Positions 57,453 through 60,000 of a stretch of DNA of 60,000 bases are shown here, in pieces. Where the stretch lies: assembly GCF_030272615.1 (NCBI RefSeq), contig NC_081408.1, positions 310,166,383 through 310,226,382 of the forward strand, given 5' to 3'. The DNA comes from Cryptomeria japonica. Lineage: Eukaryota; Streptophyta; Pinopsida; Cupressales; Cupressaceae. A model generated the notes under the pieces. That model had not been told where the DNA came from. It searched no databases and saw only the letters and a program-made list of their open reading frames with translations. How positions within the stretch are numbered: position 1 is the stretch's first letter; every line of letters begins with the position of its first letter. A program made the translations under genes and the position numbers.

Positions 57453-58791
57453 AAACCAATCTAAATTCATTTTCTTCCACCTTTTCCTTCAAAAAGTTGT
57501 ACTTGATAGATATGTTCTTTGCCTTAGAATGAAATATTAGATTCTTTGATATATCAATAGCAATAGAGTTATCATAGTGAATAACTACCAGTTCATGACA
57601 ATCCACCTTTGTATCCTTCAACATTTGCTTCATCCATAAAACTTGTGTATAGTTAGTAGCAACAACAACATACTCAGCTTCAACAATAGATAAAGAGGTA
57701 CATGACCGCTTCTTGCTGATCCATGAAACAAGTTTCTTTGCAAGAAAGAAAGCTCCATTGGATGTGCTCTTCCGATCATCAACATCTCTAGCCCAATCTG
57801 CATCTGTATATGCACATAATGTAATGTCATCATTTTTAGGGTACCACAAACCATATTCAGCTATTCCCTACAAATACCTGAAAATCCTCTTCACTGCACT
57901 CACATGATTTTCTCTAAGATTGTTCTGAAATCTTGATACTACAAATTGCATTCATTATATCCGATCTAGTTTGAGTCAGATATAACAAACCTCCAATCGT
58001 TGACTTGTACTTGGTAGGATTTACCGGTGTAGATGCATCATTTTTTCTCAATTTATCACTTGTAACCATAGGAGTACTAATCGATTTTGAGTTTTCCAAT
58101 CCAAATTTCCTCAATAACTCTCTAGCATACTTAGTTTGACAGATGAAAATACCTTTATCAATTTGAGTAATCTATAAACCTAAGAAAAATTTCATCTCCC
58201 CAATCATAGACATCTCATATTCATTCTTCATATTGTTAGAAAATTCCTTACAAAACTTATCTTCACCTCCAAAAATGATGTCATCAATAAAGACCTCAAT
58301 AATCAGTATATCATCACTAGTGATCTTATAATATAAATTACTATCAACATTATCTTTAGTGAAACCAAGCTTCAAAAGATACTTATCTAACCTTGCATAC
58401 CAAGATCTAGGTGCCTATTTTAATCCATATAAAGCCTTTTTTAACCTGCAAACCATGTTTTTTATCATCTCAAAGTGAAAAACCATCAGGTTGCTCAATA
58501 TAAACTTCCTCTTCAAGGTCTCCATTCAGAAAAGTGCACTTAACATCTATCTGATAAACCTAGTAGTTTTGTATGTGCAACATAAGCAAGAAATAATCTC
58601 ACAACTTCAATCCTAGCTACCGGTGAAAAGGTTTCATCATAATCAATTCCTTCCTTCTGAGAATATCCTTTACAAACCAATCTAGCTTTATTTCTTACAA
58701 CTTGTCCATATTCATTTAATTTATTCCTAAAAACCCATTTAGTTCTAATAACATTCTTCTTTTTAGGTCAGGGAACTAAAGTCCATGTGTT
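57453..58791 (-). pseudogene. Copia G RNase H and reverse transcriptase (right of H)
   Basis: RNase H (57453-58110): CAYTDADWARDVDDRKSTSN, VSWISKKRSCTSLSIVEAEY and ISIKYNFLKEKVEENEFRLVY up to the H insertion. The RT end LLYLTQTRSDIMNAI is at about 57950. The RT core (58172-58500): NVDSNLYYKITSDDILIIEV, FIDDIIFGGED (catalytic DD) and LDKYLLKLGFTK upstream. Frame changes and stops occur, for example near 57930, 58170 and 58420. The proteins are close to those of E. Confidence 0.88.
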
Positions 58792-59506
58792 TTGATTAAG
58801 TAAAAAAGGTTTTTGAAAGGAACCCAAACCTTTTACATATCAGGAAAAAGAGAAAGCATTAGAGCTTAAAAGAGTCATTCCTGATCACTCCATAAAAAAA
58901 AACTGACCCCACCCAAACCAAAAAGGGGTCACAAAACACATAACACAAAGATCCGCATAAAGACAACAAAAAGAAAGCAAAAGGACAACACAAAGACAAA
59001 GATAGAGATCGAGATAGCTAGATATTTTTCATAATATCTTCTATGTGAACCACCATCTTCTTCATGTTCTTTGTAAAGGTCTTCAAATCGTCCAGCTCTC
59101 ATCCCTTGATGTCACCCTGGATCCTGGTGTTGGCTCTAGTCCTCTTCTCACGAACTTTTCTATCCAACTGGTCCTTGTCACCCTCTTTATCTTTGATGTT
59201 ATCAAATCTGTTAATTAGAATGTTCATGTTGTCCACAGAGGCTTTGAGAATCTAGAAATTTTGTTCAGCTATCTTCTTCACAGTTAGTTCCATCTTGTTG
59301 ACTCTATTGCCCAGATTATTCATGGTAATTTCCAGCCCATTCACCTCTCTATTTCCTTCCATTTCCTTAACCTTCTTTTTAGTTTCAATAATTTTACTAA
59401 CCATGTTTTCAATGGCTTCAACATTGTTGATTGCCACTGCCAATTCTTTAACATTTTTAGAAAGAGGTTTGTCACCTATCATGGCTTTTTTTATGACATT
59501 CATATC
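58792..59506 (-). mobile_element. LINE-like retroposon fragment in Copia G
   Basis: 715 bp that interrupt RT of G between the points equivalent to 5070 and 5090 in B. On the minus strand it ends GGTTTGGGTTCC, then CAAAAACCTTTTTTACTTAATC and a very short A tail, as in plant LINE 3' ends. Its 5' part has an 83-codon open stretch (59503-59252) of charged, coiled-coil-like sequence (VSKIIETKKKVKEMEGNREV), continuing past a stop. About 20 bp of Copia sequence are missing at the site, and I see no target duplication. No endonuclease or RT domain is present. Confidence 0.6.
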
Positions 59507-60000
59507 ATTCTTCTTCCATAGATTTCAACCAACATTCATTTTTACATGCTTCAATTACTGATACCGATTCAATTTGAGAAATTAAACATAGTTCATTAGC
59601 TACCAGTCTTCTTCTTCTCATCACTCCATTGTTCTTATACCCAATGATCTAATCTTCTTAATGATTCAATCTCACATACCTAAGAGTCTTTTGAGTCTCT
59701 AATCCTCTTCTTGGTTCTTCGGTTACTGTAGAATTTTCTAATACTGTCGTAGTAACTACTTCAACATTCTGTTCTAGTGTAGGTGCTACCAATTTAGATA
59801 TAATCATTTCCACCGCCAGTTCCTTCTCATAAACTCTTATTTGACCTCTATTCAACTCATCCACCTTAACATTAGCACTCTCCACAATTCTTTGCAATCT
59901 CTTGCTATAAAATCTATATGCCTTGCTTTCATTAGAATAACCAAGAAATATACCTTCATCACATCTACGATCAAATTTGCCAATGATATCATCTCTCCTA
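59507..60000 (-). pseudogene. Copia G integrase C-terminal region and linker to RT
   Basis: Minus strand: IGKFDRRCDEGIFLGYSNES near the window end, then SANVKVDELNRGQIRVYEKE and a variable linker with VEVVTTTVLENSTVTEEP, then LRYVRLNH and a stop near 59658. It is matched segment by segment by E at 23500-23830. The coding region continues beyond 60000. Confidence 0.85.

Larger units (their letters stand above)
40609..60000 (-). mobile_element. Copia LTR retrotransposon G, runs past window end
   Basis: 3' LTR, polypurine tract, RNase H, RT and integrase C-terminus read on the minus strand. The element is split at 42433/57448 by Gypsy H and at 58792-59506 by a LINE-like insertion. LTR and protein similarity place it in the same family as E. 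gag, protease and the 5' LTR lie beyond 60000. Confidence 0.9.

Noticed and set aside
1-60000. CRISPR array, bacterial operon or ribosome-binding signals
   Set aside because: The repeats found are LTRs, minisatellites and short tandem arrays in a plant transposon context. No spacer-repeat structure or bacterial gene is present.

Overview
The window is a stack of plant transposable elements. I found no host gene, tRNA or rRNA gene. It comes from a land plant with a large, repeat-filled genome. The evidence is Copia LTR elements primed from the initiator-Met-tRNA-type site (TGGTATCAGAGC), a Tat-like Gypsy element with two RNase H domains, a CACTA (En/Spm) transposase and plant-LINE-like tails. 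A conifer or other gymnosperm is my guess from the kilobase-scale LTRs and the density of old nested copies, but the sequence does not prove it.

Layout, with letters as used below. A (1-2150, +): 3' end of a Copia element and its LTR, followed unexpectedly by a primer-site-like sequence. B (2156-9027, -): decayed Copia element with one truncated LTR. 9028-10117: nothing recognised. C (10118-about 13500, +): LTR plus a coiled-coil, multi-zinc-knuckle gag of a degraded Copia-like element, hit by a LINE-like retroposon (12245-13009) with a 15-bp target duplication. CACTA (about 14519-32390, +): transposase split by D. D (15473-29813, -): a Gypsy-type element with gag and protease but no RT, RNase H or integrase. 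D is itself split by Copia E (20230-27086, +). 33170-38150 (-): a long unrecognised repeat-encoded protein, broken by Copia F (34025-36120, -). 39573-40502: solo LTR. G (40609 to beyond the window end, -): Copia element of the same family as E, split by Gypsy H and by a LINE-like retroposon (58792-59506).

H (42434-57447, -) is the best preserved element. It is 15,014 bp long, has equal 1,532-bp LTRs and a perfect 5-bp target duplication (CATAT). One reading frame of 2,748 codons runs gag-protease-G-patch-RT-RNase H-second RNase H-integrase. That frame has no frameshift but nine internal nonsense codons (seven TAG, two TGA).

The genes here serve transposition only. Gag forms the particle, protease matures it, RT and RNase H copy the RNA, and integrase inserts the cDNA. 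D and H share the primer-binding site, the polypurine-tract pattern and related gag-protease domains, so D may have been moved by H-like enzymes. D also carries a stem-loop in both LTRs and in its leader with apparent compensatory changes, which is the most unusual non-coding signal I saw. Element boundaries given with TSDs are firm. The other ends are approximate.
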